A stretch of DNA of 51,561 nt from Saprospiraceae bacterium (lineage in GTDB: Bacteria; Bacteroidota; Bacteroidia; Chitinophagales; Saprospiraceae). Where the stretch lies: assembly GCA_016787415.1 (NCBI GenBank), contig JAEUUT010000136.1, positions 1 through 51,561 on the forward strand. The letters are read 5' to 3'. The notes under the pieces are model-generated. The model did not search any database. It was not told the DNA's origin and saw only the letters and a program-made list of their open reading frames with translations. The position numbers and the translations under genes are program-made. The first letter of the stretch is position 1, and each line of letters opens with the position of its first letter. Positions 1-9,098 of the stretch are shown in pieces.

Positions 1-135
1 GCAGAAAACCGTCTTTTGTCGGCATGCTGCGGCTATTTTCTCGGCAATAGCCTCCGGCTATTCCCTCCAAAATAAGCCTTGCCTGCCAACAAAATCCGCT
101 CTTTCTGCCCTCGACAAATTAACTCAAACAACTTC
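1..135. other. Downstream flank of the TonB receptor operon, small hairpin
   Basis: There is no convincing gene in this short left edge. A 7-bp perfect stem with a 3-base loop (AATAGCC TCC GGCTATT, 46-62) and a second GGCTATT copy at 31-37 lie just beyond the stop of the minus-strand operon. They could form a 3'-end hairpin, but no T-run follows, so a terminator call would be weak. Confidence 0.3.
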
Positions 136-2409
136 TTAAAATTTCACGCCCAAGGTTACATAAACACCCCTTCCATCCGACGGAATAATTCCCGGCCCGG
201 GATAACTTTCTGCGCGGCGTGTGAAGTACCGTTCGTCGAGCAGGTTGTTGCAACTGCCCTCCAGCGTGAGCCAGCGCCAGCGCCAGGATGCCGATAAGTC
301 CATCACAAAATAGGCCGGAATTTGGCCTTCCACGGCCGTTGCAGTTCGTTCGGCATTGGTGGCGTCCGAATAATGTGCGGCCACATAGCCGCCTTGAACG
401 GCCACACGCCAGGCGCCTTTCTGCAAGGTAGTGCCCGACCTGAACAGCAGCGGCGGCGCCATTTCCACGCGTTTGTTTCGAATAGACGCATCCTGCGTAT
501 GGATGTAGCGCGCATCGACGAGTGCAGTGTTGACAAACCAGGTCCAGCGCAGCGGGCGTTGTGTTTGCCCCAACATTCGTAGCAAATCGATTTCCGCAAA
601 AGCCTCCAGACCAATGTTTCTGGCATCCGAAATATTGCTTCGGAAACGGTAATCGTTGTACAGCGGTGGCAAATCGGCGCGCAGTACCTGACCAATGCGG
701 CCATTGTACGCCACATAAAAAGCCGTCACTTCCCAGGTGAAGAAGCCCGATTTCTGGCCGCGCAGCCCGAGATCGGCAGTAAATCCGCGCTCATCATGAA
801 TAGTGCTGTCTACGATGTAGTTGGGGTTGGAAATGCGTAAATCCGTGAAATTGATGGCGCGGTAGTTTTGAGAAAAATTAGCATACACTTCCAGTGCCGT
901 GCGTGGTTTCCAGGAAAGCCCGAGTCCCCCGATCAGAAAACCCCTGTCGCGCGTTTTTGAGTCGTTGATTTTGTTCTGAACAATCACATTTCCGGCAGCA
1001 TCCAGCACACGTTGGGTGTAATAACCTTCCGAACCGGTGCGAATGTGTTCGAGCCGCAGCCCGGGCGTCAGGCTCCATTTTGAGGAAAAATGAAACACAT
1101 GCTCCGCAAAAAGCGCCTGGTTGCGATTGGGAAAGGTGTAGTCTGAATTTTCCAGTTCGTCCGGATGCAAAAAGTAAAAATCCGGGCCACTTGCATTATT
1201 GGCATCGCCTTGCTGTGCGGTGGAGTGCCCGTAGTAGAGGCGGTATCCGAACAGCAGTGTTTGCGGCAAATTATGCCAGGAATATTGGTGCAACAGCCGT
1301 CCTTCCTGCCCGAAATTGCGGAATTGCCCGGAAATGAGCGTGCGATTGCCACCCAGATCGGCTACATTGATGCGCTCGAGATTGCCGACCGACTGGCGTC
1401 CGGCGATGAGCCCGAAGTTGCGGATATTGAGTCGTGTGCGTTCGGAGAATGCGTAGTTCAGCGACAAGGCAGCCAGGTTCCAGTCGACCTGAAACCAGTT
1501 GCGACTGCGCACCGATTGCCGGGCATCGTCCTGAAACAGTTTGTCGGTCAGCCCGCCGGCTTGTTGAGCCAGGTAATCCATGCGGGTGAGGTCTAGTTGC
1601 AGGGAAAGCCGCTCGGTCGCTTTGAAATCCAGCGATGCATACCCGCAGCGATAGTTAAATCCGCTGTTGGGGCGCCAGCCGTCGCCGGTTTTGTACTGGA
1701 AATAGGCGTAGTAGTTGAGTTTTCCTTTGGCAATGGTGCCGCCAATGCTGTTGAACGACCCGAAAAAACCCCACGAACCGGCAGTCTGGCGACTGGTGAT
1801 CTCCAGTTTTTTATCCTGTGGGCCACGTTTGAAACGGAAATTGAGGAGTCCGCCAAACTGGGTACCGTATTGCAAAGAGGCTGCACCGCGCACAATTTCG
1901 ATGCGCTCCAGGGCTTCCGTGGGCGGCGTGTAGTAACTTTCCGGATAACCCAGGGCGTCGGCACTGATTTCGTAGCCGTTTTGGCGGGTATTGAAATTGG
2001 CCGTGCGGTTGGGGCTCAGGCCACGGCCGCCGATGCCCAGTTGCAGCCCAGCGCCGTCGCTTTCCCAGATATTGAGGCCTGTAATACGGCTGTAAATCTG
2101 CCGGGCATTGTTGGTGGAAACATTGGCGCAGAGGTTGGACAAAGAAATGACTTCGGTTTTTTTACCGGTATAGATGCCAAAATTCTCTACGCCACGCATG
2201 GCGCCTGTGGCAAACTCCTGCGCTTTTTCCTGAATGGTTATTTCGCGGAGTTGTTGCGGAGAAAGGCTGTCCTGAGGCGTTTGGCCAAAGGCCCAATGAG
2301 CCAAAAGTAAGGCAACACTTATCTGGCACACTCGCCCTCTTGCCCCTTGCCTCTTACCCCTTGCCCTTTGTCCCTTGCCCTTTGCCTCTTGTTCTTTAAT
2401 AGGTATCAT
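136..2409 (-). CDS. TonB-dependent outer-membrane receptor, FecA-like
   Basis: This is a 757-residue outer-membrane receptor, probably for a ferric chelate. It has a signal peptide (hydrophobic run VALLLAHWAFGQ), a plug domain with the characteristic RIEIVRGAASLQYGTQFGG segment, and a long beta-barrel ending in an aromatic residue (VTLGVKF). No carboxypeptidase-like N-terminal domain is present. I choose the ATG at 2409: it overlaps the stop of the upstream HTTM gene as ATGA and is preceded by GGAGGG, an unusually good Shine-Dalgarno for this phylum. An ATG at 2427 is also in frame. The basic n-region of the signal peptide (about residues 6-27, rich in K, R, G and Q) is encoded by an array of 7-bp repeats. 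This is the last gene of an operon with imelysins and a di-heme lipoprotein. Iron as substrate is inferred from that context; the family match is clear. Confidence 0.9.
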   Translation of the reverse strand: MIPIKEQEAKGKGQRARGKRQGARGRVCQISVALLLAHWAFGQTPQDSLSPQQLREITIQEKAQEFATGAMRGVENFGIYTGKKTEVISLSNLCANVSTNNARQIYSRITGLNIWESDGAGLQLGIGGRGLSPNRTANFNTRQNGYEISADALGYPESYYTPPTEALERIEIVRGAASLQYGTQFGGLLNFRFKRGPQDKKLEITSRQTAGSWGFFGSFNSIGGTIAKGKLNYYAYFQYKTGDGWRPNSGFNYRCGYASLDFKATERLSLQLDLTRMDYLAQQAGGLTDKLFQDDARQSVRSRNWFQVDWNLAALSLNYAFSERTRLNIRNFGLIAGRQSVGNLERINVADLGGNRTLISGQFRNFGQEGRLLHQYSWHNLPQTLLFGYRLYYGHSTAQQGDANNASGPDFYFLHPDELENSDYTFPNRNQALFAEHVFHFSSKWSLTPGLRLEHIRTGSEGYYTQRVLDAAGNVIVQNKINDSKTRDRGFLIGGLGLSWKPRTALEVYANFSQNYRAINFTDLRISNPNYIVDSTIHDERGFTADLGLRGQKSGFFTWEVTAFYVAYNGRIGQVLRADLPPLYNDYRFRSNISDARNIGLEAFAEIDLLRMLGQTQRPLRWTWFVNTALVDARYIHTQDASIRNKRVEMAPPLLFRSGTTLQKGAWRVAVQGGYVAAHYSDATNAERTATAVEGQIPAYFVMDLSASWRWRWLTLEGSCNNLLDERYFTRRAESYPGPGIIPSDGRGVYVTLGVKF
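2333..2397. repeat. Heptad array (GGGCAAG/GGGCAAA type) inside the TonB receptor CDS
   Basis: On the minus strand this reads as about nine 7-bp units of the form GGCAAGG/GGCAAAG/GGCAAGA. It starts about 9 bases after the stop codon of the HTTM gene but lies in frame inside the overlapping receptor gene, where three units encode seven residues. The same unit makes up the intergenic arrays at 37134-37308 and 38777-38912. This unit has no stop codon in any frame on either strand, which allows it to be read through. Confidence 0.85.
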
Positions 2410-3770
2410 TTTTCCCTCCATATCCATGCTTTATGTTGCCAACTATCATGCAGTTTCGTCAGATCGAGGTTCGGATCGAACAGCAGACCGCTGGGTCGAG
2501 CATTCAGGGTGACGTACACTTCTGCACGAACGGAAGCATTTTGCATACCCTGTTGCTCGTAATGATGTTTGAGAAAATGTGCGTATTGCAGGATCATATC
2601 CGGCTGCATAGCCATTTGTTTTTCCTGGTGTGCGTTGAGAAATTCCCCGTTCCATACTTCGCCTTCCCGGCCCGTTCGGCCGTCTTTTACAAAAAAAGTA
2701 GCCGTGCCTGCTTTTTCCATGAGCATTACCCGCCAACAGAAACGATAGCCTTCTTCTGTCCAGAAAATATTACCTGGATACAGTAGATAGCGCCAGGGAA
2801 ACAATATTTGAAAAACAAAATGCAGTGCGAGGGCCGCAAAGATAAGTGGGCTAGTGGGCCTGTTTGTGGACATGACCGTTTTGTGCCTGTTTTTTACCTT
2901 CAAAGGAACATAGCGCTTTAGGGCCCATATCCGATTCCAGAGGCGGGTATGCCATTCTTCTGAAAAAAAGACCAGTGTTGCACCGATCATCACCAAGGGG
3001 AAAACGCCGATTTGAAACATGAGCCCGGTTACTACATGGAAAAAAATGACCGTTGCATACGCCGCCAGCCTTGTGCGCTGCCATGAAAGCCAGAAAACAA
3101 TACTCACGTCGTACAACATACCAAACCAACTGAACAAATAGGGCGTCCAGTCCCACTGCATCAGTCTCCCGATCAGTGGCAACTGGTCGTTGGCGGGAAT
3201 CCAGATTTTCAAAGGCAATGCCTGCATGAGCCAGTCGTAGTTGATTTTCCAAAGCCCTGCATAGAAATACACGATGCCCAATTGTACTTGAAAAATCAGG
3301 ATGCTCCAACGTGGCGTTCGCGTCTGCCGTATTTCCGGCCTGTTGATGGCGTCTATCGAAAAGGCTCGATTGGCAGGCACCAGCACCAGCAAAGCCGTAG
3401 CAATACTGACAAAATAGTAATGGTTGAGGTAATAGGTGAGGTCTATCAGTTCAGTGTATGTAAACAGGAAAAACTGCAATGCTGCCGCCAGGAGATACCG
3501 ATACCCCAGCATGACGCACAATGAACTGACTGCCAGTAAGATATGTACTCCGTACATGCCGACCGGTGGCAATACTGGTACCCACTCGAATCCAAAATAC
3601 TTGAAGTGAAAGCGGGGCAGCAGGTAGTGATCGCTCACCCAGCCCAGCGCCAGAAAACGCAGGGTGCTGAACAACAGCATGCCTCCCAATACCACCCGCA
3701 GTGTCGCTAAAGGAGCGATGCCGACAGGTTCATCGAGCCATTTGTGGGAGAAACATTGCGGGCGTTGCAT
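2406..3770 (-). CDS. HTTM domain (vitamin K-dependent gamma-carboxylase-like) membrane protein
   Basis: This 454-residue polytopic membrane protein has several hydrophobic helices in its first ~300 residues. It shows the family's LTYYLNHYYFVSI segment and a second conserved block, IVYFYAGLWKINYDWL. These are typical of the horizontally transferring transmembrane domain seen in bacterial relatives of vitamin K gamma-glutamyl carboxylase. The C-terminal ~120 residues are soluble. It sits 18 bp after the di-heme lipoprotein and overlaps the TonB receptor start by 4 bp, so it belongs to this operon. Known family members occur next to imelysin genes in Bacteroidota. The actual reaction, or whether it carboxylates anything, cannot be told from sequence. 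Confidence 0.85.
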   Translation of the reverse strand: MQRPQCFSHKWLDEPVGIAPLATLRVVLGGMLLFSTLRFLALGWVSDHYLLPRFHFKYFGFEWVPVLPPVGMYGVHILLAVSSLCVMLGYRYLLAAALQFFLFTYTELIDLTYYLNHYYFVSIATALLVLVPANRAFSIDAINRPEIRQTRTPRWSILIFQVQLGIVYFYAGLWKINYDWLMQALPLKIWIPANDQLPLIGRLMQWDWTPYLFSWFGMLYDVSIVFWLSWQRTRLAAYATVIFFHVVTGLMFQIGVFPLVMIGATLVFFSEEWHTRLWNRIWALKRYVPLKVKNRHKTVMSTNRPTSPLIFAALALHFVFQILFPWRYLLYPGNIFWTEEGYRFCWRVMLMEKAGTATFFVKDGRTGREGEVWNGEFLNAHQEKQMAMQPDMILQYAHFLKHHYEQQGMQNASVRAEVYVTLNARPSGLLFDPNLDLTKLHDSWQHKAWIWREK

Positions 3771-3788
3771 CGTAACTGGTTGCTGTGA

Positions 3789-5186
3789 TTAAAGGCTTTC
3801 GAGAAATTGAACAAGCGCAGCCCGATCTTCGGCCGACAGTTTTTTATAATCCTCCCGGGTGCGTTCTGCCTCACCTCCATGCCACAGGATGGCTTCTTCC
3901 AGCGAACGGGCCCGCCCGTCGTGTAGCAGGAAGGTGTGGCCGTTCACCACTGGAATCATCCCGATGCCCCAGAGCGGTGCGGTGCGCCATTCATTGCCAT
4001 CGGCCAGGCCATCGGGGCGATGATCGGCGAGTTCGGCGCCCATATCGTGCAACAAGAGGTCTGAATATGGCCGGATTTGCTGGTTCTTCAGTGCCTGAAT
4101 GCTGCCGCCATTGCCGGTCGACAGGGTAGGGCGGTGGCAGGCGTCGCATTTCAGTTCTGAAAACAGGAATTTGCCGCGCAGCACCTTCGAATCGTCCCAT
4201 TGACGGCGGGCGGGGACTGAAAGCGTTTGGCAGTAAGACACTACTTTAGCCAGCAGGTCGTCGCTGATTTCGGGTGTGCCGCCATTGGGGATGCCAGGAT
4301 ATTGAAGTTGTTGAAAAGGTGTGAGGTGGTCTTCCGGAAACAGGTTGCTGGTAATGCCGATGTCGCCATTAAAGGCCTTTGCCGTTTGTTGCTGCAAGTC
4401 AGGCTGGTTGGCTTTCCATCCAAATCGCCCGAGTTCTGATTGCTGGCGTGCTGTATTCCACACATAATTGGGTTTGCCGGAAATGCCGTCGTGGTTGGCG
4501 TCATCGGCATCGGCCCATTCCAGAATAGTCGACTCGGGCACAATTTCCAGCAATCCCAACCCCGGCATTTGAGGTGCAATGCGCGGTGAATACATGAGCC
4601 CGGCAGCAAAATCGCCGTATTGCAGGTCGTAAAACGTATACATCGGCCGACGCAGGCTATAGGCTGTTCCATCGGCAAAATTGCCTGTAATAGATTCATA
4701 ATCAACCCTTACGCGCGCCTCCGGCAATACATTCATAATGGCTTTGTCCTGCAACTGACCGCCGTACATGGGGTCACCCAGCTGTTCTCCATGCGCTCCT
4801 GCCTGCGGGATACTCAGTCGAAACAGCAGCCCGTTAAGCGGGTCTTCCGGAAACGCGGGCGGTTGCGCACGACCATCCTTGAAATGGCAACTGCCACAGG
4901 AAATGGCATTCATCAGTGGGCCCAGGCCGTCGAGCGATTGTACACTGGCGGGCGCGGTCACCCAGTTGTTGCGAAACAGTGCATTTCCGGTCACGAAATA
5001 CCCGTCTTCTGTACTACTCAGGTTTTTACCCTGGATACCAAAAGCATTCTCCGACCGATCAAAGGTGGTGAAGTTTTTTCCGCCCGAATATTGTTCGTCG
5101 GTTTCAGTGGCAGCCACCGGTGGCTGTTCATCACGGCAGGCGGTGAAAAGCAAAAGGGCGGCGAGGAAAAATAGCAGGTACCTCAT
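3789..5186 (-). CDS. Di-heme oxidoreductase family lipoprotein (DUF1111-type)
   Basis: This 465-residue secreted c-type cytochrome has a lipobox at LLLFTAC, so it is probably anchored by lipid. Two heme motifs are visible: CGSCH at about residues 97-101 and CDACH at about 347-351. Between them are family blocks such as LLEIVPESTILEWAD and FGWKANQPDL. The start is set at 5186, where the signal peptide begins; nine more codons are open upstream to 5213. The family is annotated as thiol or di-heme oxidoreductase and is common beside imelysin genes. A role in redox handling of iron at the outer surface is inference from the operon. It lies 35 bp after the imelysin gene (8 bp if the upstream start is used). 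Confidence 0.9.
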   Translation of the reverse strand: MRYLLFFLAALLLFTACRDEQPPVAATETDEQYSGGKNFTTFDRSENAFGIQGKNLSSTEDGYFVTGNALFRNNWVTAPASVQSLDGLGPLMNAISCGSCHFKDGRAQPPAFPEDPLNGLLFRLSIPQAGAHGEQLGDPMYGGQLQDKAIMNVLPEARVRVDYESITGNFADGTAYSLRRPMYTFYDLQYGDFAAGLMYSPRIAPQMPGLGLLEIVPESTILEWADADDANHDGISGKPNYVWNTARQQSELGRFGWKANQPDLQQQTAKAFNGDIGITSNLFPEDHLTPFQQLQYPGIPNGGTPEISDDLLAKVVSYCQTLSVPARRQWDDSKVLRGKFLFSELKCDACHRPTLSTGNGGSIQALKNQQIRPYSDLLLHDMGAELADHRPDGLADGNEWRTAPLWGIGMIPVVNGHTFLLHDGRARSLEEAILWHGGEAERTREDYKKLSAEDRAALVQFLESL

Positions 5187-5221
5187 ACTTTGATTCTTGT
5201 TATCAGTAACCAATAACTACC

Positions 5222-6361
5222 TCAGAATTCGGCGCCCAGCGCGAAGCCCACATCTGTCAGGCGGTCGCTCAGGTTGCGCAGGTCTTCTACAGCGGTCAGG
5301 ATTTTATCGCGATGGTTCAGGATAGATTGATCGAATGGGGCCGGAATCTGATTGATACTGTTTTGAGCAGTAGCGAAGGCAGTGGAAACAGCAGCGGCCT
5401 TGGTTTGATCCGTTTCAGCAGCCAGCAGGGCAAGGCTTCTGCCTGTTACGGTGGTACCATCGGTGCGCACATATTCACCGTAGTACACGTTTTGCAGGCC
5501 TTTGAAATTCATGATAATATCATTGATCGTATTGTCGCTGAAGCAGGAGTGTTCATTCTCTTGATCCTGCGTATCGACGGCTACAAACATGCGTTCGCCG
5601 GCCAGTTCACCCTTGCTCAGTTCACCCAGCGAGATAAAAAGGAAACCGAGCGCCTGTGCTTTAGGGGTGTTTTTCAGAAACTGGGTGCGGTAAGCGCCGC
5701 CGGGTTTCCACTGGTCGCGCACAAAAGCCAGGTTGTCGAGCAATAACTCCGTCACTGTTTTTAGGTACAGGCCCCGGCGCTCCTGGTTGGCGGCAGTTCC
5801 GCCAGGGAGGTAGTCGGTGTACGGGCGATTACCGGGCCCTGATGTACTCAAATCCTGTCCCCAGAGCAGGAATTCGATGGCATGGTAGCCGGTAAAGATG
5901 GACTCTTCTGAAATGCTTTCGTTCAAATCCATGAGCACGTCTTTATTGATGTCCGGGTATTGAGCAGGGTTGTTAATCAACCCTGCTGTGGCATTGCCTT
6001 GCACATAATCGATGAAATTTTCATCCATCGGCCAGGCATTAATCAGTCCTTCCGGGCCGTCGGCATCATCTATCGGGCCCCCGTAAAAACGAAATGCTTC
6101 CGTTTGTCCGTAGGGAATGCGTGCTGCCAGCCAGGATTGTTTGCAGGTTTCCAGACCTTGTGCTGTTGGATTGGTTAGGAAGGCATTGATGTCGTTTTTG
6201 AGTTTTTCTGCTGCGATGTACGAATCCTCGTAGGCAGCATACACAATGGCTGCATAATTATCCAGAATCGCCTGTTGTTTGGATTCCAGCGATTCTTCTT
6301 CTTTTTTGCAAGCGCCTGCCGCCATGCTCAGCAACAGGCATATCATGAAGGTCTTTTTCAT
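5222..6361 (-). CDS. Imelysin family lipoprotein (peptidase M75-like), intact GxHxxE
   Basis: This 379-residue envelope lipoprotein has an MAAGAC lipobox and a helical imelysin domain. The family signature GxHxxE is present as GYHAIEFLLWG, with H160 and E163. Imelysins such as IrpA, EfeO and the Pseudomonas ICMP are linked to iron acquisition, and the GxHxxE residues are the proposed metal-binding site. It is the second imelysin of the operon, 59 bp after a degenerate paralogue and upstream of the di-heme protein. Peptidase activity, implied by the M75 name, is not expected for most members. Confidence 0.9.
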   Translation of the reverse strand: MKKTFMICLLLSMAAGACKKEEESLESKQQAILDNYAAIVYAAYEDSYIAAEKLKNDINAFLTNPTAQGLETCKQSWLAARIPYGQTEAFRFYGGPIDDADGPEGLINAWPMDENFIDYVQGNATAGLINNPAQYPDINKDVLMDLNESISEESIFTGYHAIEFLLWGQDLSTSGPGNRPYTDYLPGGTAANQERRGLYLKTVTELLLDNLAFVRDQWKPGGAYRTQFLKNTPKAQALGFLFISLGELSKGELAGERMFVAVDTQDQENEHSCFSDNTINDIIMNFKGLQNVYYGEYVRTDGTTVTGRSLALLAAETDQTKAAAVSTAFATAQNSINQIPAPFDQSILNHRDKILTAVEDLRNLSDRLTDVGFALGAEF

Positions 6362-6420
6362 GTTGAAAATGAATGGTTTAGTAGTTTTTGTGTGAAATTT
6401 TGCGGGTTCAGAAAGAGGGT

Positions 6421-7530
6421 TTAGTCGCCGTCGCCACTGCTGAATGTGATAGCGATACCCAGCAGGGAAGAAAGGTCGCTTTTGAGGTATCTCGTTAGTT
6501 TCTGAATTTCCGTGTACAGGTTTTCCAGTGCTGTACTTCCGGCAGTAATCTGTTCGGAAAGGGCAGGAGAATCGGGCACAGCAGCAAGCGCAGCATGCAG
6601 GGCCGCCAGTTGCGTTTCCGTGCTGGCAATCAGTGCAGAGCCACCTTCCACTTTTTCGAGGTATTCGCGGAAGCCCGTACCGTCCTGTCCGGTTTTGCTT
6701 TTGCCATACCAGATATTTTCAATGGCTGTGAGGTGGAGGCGCAGGAATTCAAGCGAATGGCCACTGTAATACGCTTCTACAAGTTGTGGTTCGGATTGCG
6801 TCTGGCCCGGGCGTTTTCCCAACGGCAGCCCGAGTTTGAAGTTTTTCGCGGCTTCAAAACTTCGTACAAATTCGTTGTACAAGTGCGAAGTGCTGCTACC
6901 AGCATCTGTCCCCTTGTTTTGTAGAAACTCGGTGTAGTAAGCGCCGTTCCACGCATCTACCACTGCCTGCGAGCGGTCGCGCAGGTTGGCTGTTACAGCG
7001 GTCAGGTAATTGCGGCGCTGGGCTTCTGCCGCAAACTTGCTGACAATAGCGGATGTACTGTTGGCAGACCCGAAAATGAGGTATTCCACAGCCAGAAACC
7101 CGCGCGCATCGCGGTTGAAATCACTCATATTCCAGACGCCGGAAGTGATGGCGGCCTCTATTTTGGATACACTGGCAGGGAAAGTGCCGATTTCCTCAAT
7201 CAAGCCCTTTTGCAAGCCTTCCTCTCCAGCCGGACCAAAGTTGTATGCATTGGCGAATTGCCAGTCGGAACAGGCCGATTTCCAGGCCGACTGCAACGAA
7301 ACCAGTCGCGCCGAATCCGGCGCTTCTACAAACAGCAAGGCTGCATCGTGCAGGGATTTATTTCTGTTCAGCAAATCGTTGTAGGCCGGGCGAATCAGGT
7401 TGTCGGCCATGTTTTGCAGAAGGAGTGTACGGTCGAACGTATCCACCGGGCCGCTACCCCCTCCATCGCAGGACGAAAAGGCCAACAGACAACTTACAAG
7501 AAAAGAGAGGACTTGAAAAGGACGGAACAT
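6421..7530 (-). CDS. Imelysin-like lipoprotein lacking the motif histidine
   Basis: This 369-residue lipoprotein (lipobox LAFSSC) has the imelysin fold signature. The GxHxxE position reads GFLAVEYLIFG at residues 144-149, so the metal-binding histidine is leucine while the glutamate is kept. A conserved SAWKSACSDWQFANAYNFGP block near residue 80 parallels the KQSWLAARIPYGQTEAFRFYG block of the neighbouring paralogue. It is the second gene of the six-gene operon. Two imelysins in tandem, one canonical and one altered, suggest a receptor pair or a diverged ligand. That is inference. Confidence 0.85.
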   Translation of the reverse strand: MFRPFQVLSFLVSCLLAFSSCDGGGSGPVDTFDRTLLLQNMADNLIRPAYNDLLNRNKSLHDAALLFVEAPDSARLVSLQSAWKSACSDWQFANAYNFGPAGEEGLQKGLIEEIGTFPASVSKIEAAITSGVWNMSDFNRDARGFLAVEYLIFGSANSTSAIVSKFAAEAQRRNYLTAVTANLRDRSQAVVDAWNGAYYTEFLQNKGTDAGSSTSHLYNEFVRSFEAAKNFKLGLPLGKRPGQTQSEPQLVEAYYSGHSLEFLRLHLTAIENIWYGKSKTGQDGTGFREYLEKVEGGSALIASTETQLAALHAALAAVPDSPALSEQITAGSTALENLYTEIQKLTRYLKSDLSSLLGIAITFSSGDGD

Positions 7531-7597
7531 GATGTGGAAGTTTTTGCTGTAAAACGTCGATATTTAAAAAAACGGCTGCAAATTTCAAGCAAACATT

Positions 7598-8716
7598 TCA
7601 ACGACCTTGTTCGGCCACCCAGTTTTTCCTGAAATCTTCCACTTCCTGATCTGTAAATTGATACAGGTTTTTCAACTTTTGAATGATTTGCGTCAGTTTG
7701 GGCAGTTCGTTCAATGGGTCGGTGATAAACTTGTAAGAAGTTGGCGTTGCGTTATAAGGCGCGTTGAGTAGAACGAGTATTTCATCAATTTCAGCATCTG
7801 TAATTTTTTTGTCGGCTTGCGGAATGGTTCGCCATCCATGTACAAAACCTACACACTCTCCATAAGCGTGCAAACTGGCGGCTTTGTCGCTGTCGGTCGG
7901 TGATGTGGCGCTCATCTTGGAAACTACACTGTGGCAGTAATTGATGACAGTGGCAAAATTGACTTTCTCCCAGTTCAGACGCAGGTTAGCCAGGGCAGCA
8001 TCGCGTTCTGCGTCGTAATCAGCCCCGGCTTGAATAGCAGCCTGTGCTGTCAGGAAATTCTGTTTGATTTGCGTATACAGCCCAGCCCCGTCGTTTTTAT
8101 CGCGGCGGGCGGCGTAGTTGGCCATGTTTTTATCCGGATTGGCGGCTTTAGCGGCGGTGGGTGTATTGGGGAAATCCGGATGCGCGCCATACAACGCGAT
8201 GATTCGGTCGAGTTCTGACTGGCTCACATCGGCACGCATCAGCGCAGTCGCTTCGTGGTACAGGGCAGCGCCAAACAGACCTTTTTCTACCATTTGCTCC
8301 ATTTCGAGGCCGTTTTCATCAAACAGATAGCCATTAAAAACGCCACCTTGTCCGGAAGGCGTGCCCGGCGTATATGCTCCGCCGCTGGATTTTGACAGTT
8401 CATCGAGCCATTTGCCGGAGCCATTCAGGCGCGAATCATAGTAGGAAGTTGCAAGGGTTTGCAGTCCCGGATTTCCCGTTTGATATAAGGAAAGCAGGGT
8501 GGGGTAGTCGAGTACGGCGCCTGTTGTGCGGCCTTTCTTGATTTCCGTGACCAATGCATCCAGTTGGGTGCGTACAGCATATTCTTTTGTGGTATTGCTC
8601 GGGTATGCCGAACCATCGTATTGTGAGGGAATATTCAGGGGCGATTTATCCTTGTCGCAAGAAATGAGCCCGATGGCAAACAGTGATGATAAGAGAATGG
8701 AAAAGAAGTATTTCAT
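7598..8716 (-). CDS. DUF4856 domain lipoprotein, first gene of the iron-related operon
   Basis: This 372-residue protein has a lipobox (FAIGLISC) followed by the NIPSQYDGSAYPSNTTKEYAVRTQLDALV segment typical of DUF4856 proteins. The rest is largely helical, with no catalytic motif I recognise. DUF4856 genes are regularly found next to imelysin genes in Bacteroidota, and this is the leading gene of such a set. A TACATTTG element at 8755-8762 is the likely -7 region, giving a leader of about 35 bases. The function is unknown; ligand binding at the cell surface is plausible from the operon. Confidence 0.85.
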   Translation of the reverse strand: MKYFFSILLSSLFAIGLISCDKDKSPLNIPSQYDGSAYPSNTTKEYAVRTQLDALVTEIKKGRTTGAVLDYPTLLSLYQTGNPGLQTLATSYYDSRLNGSGKWLDELSKSSGGAYTPGTPSGQGGVFNGYLFDENGLEMEQMVEKGLFGAALYHEATALMRADVSQSELDRIIALYGAHPDFPNTPTAAKAANPDKNMANYAARRDKNDGAGLYTQIKQNFLTAQAAIQAGADYDAERDAALANLRLNWEKVNFATVINYCHSVVSKMSATSPTDSDKAASLHAYGECVGFVHGWRTIPQADKKITDAEIDEILVLLNAPYNATPTSYKFITDPLNELPKLTQIIQKLKNLYQFTDQEVEDFRKNWVAEQGR

Positions 8717-8754
8717 GTTGATTGTATTTATTTGGACAAATTCTCAATTAGCGC

Positions 8755-8762
8755 CAAATGTA
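8755..8762 (-). promoter_or_regulatory. Putative -7 element of the imelysin/TonB operon
   Basis: The sequence reads TACATTTG on the minus strand and matches the Bacteroidota -7 consensus TAnnTTTG. It lies about 38 bp before the DUF4856 start codon. No clear TTG -33 box is seen, which might fit activation by a regulator. No Fur-like box was identified by eye. Confidence 0.5.
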
Positions 8763-9098
8763 AGGCGGGTGCATAATTCCATGTATGCTTATCTGGATTT
8801 ATTCAAAATAATCTGAAAATAATATGACAATTGCACACTCCTGTACGACTAAAAACAGACCTTCATTGTACGCACAGATATTTTTATGCTCTGAATGAGC
8901 AAGCCACCAAAAAAATACTGAATTTTGTCCTTCGTTTTTCTGTGAGTGGTTCTGGCCGTTTCCTGGTTGTTACAACCGCAGCAGGCGAAATTCCCGCCAT
9001 AGTCTCGTTTTCATAACCATACGTTAATCGTTTCGACCCGTGCAAGAAACGCGCTGTACAGCCGTTTTTCGGCCCGAACAAACCAGACTCCCATACCC
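8763..9098. other. Divergent intergenic region between the iron operon and the FG-GAP protein
   Basis: This AT-rich stretch of about 340 bp separates two divergent start codons. A 61-codon ORF at 8831-9016 has a TTG start and no signal, motif or recognisable domain, so I do not call it a gene. It probably holds the promoter for the large surface protein, but no clean TAnnTTTG is visible on the plus strand. Confidence 0.4.

Noticed and set aside
1597..2310. 237-codon plus-strand ORF
   Set aside because: It is antisense to the conserved plug domain of the TonB receptor; shadow frame.
8831..9016. 61-codon ORF in the divergent region at 8.8 kb
   Set aside because: It has a TTG start, no ribosome-binding or promoter signal, no signal peptide and no recognisable motif.
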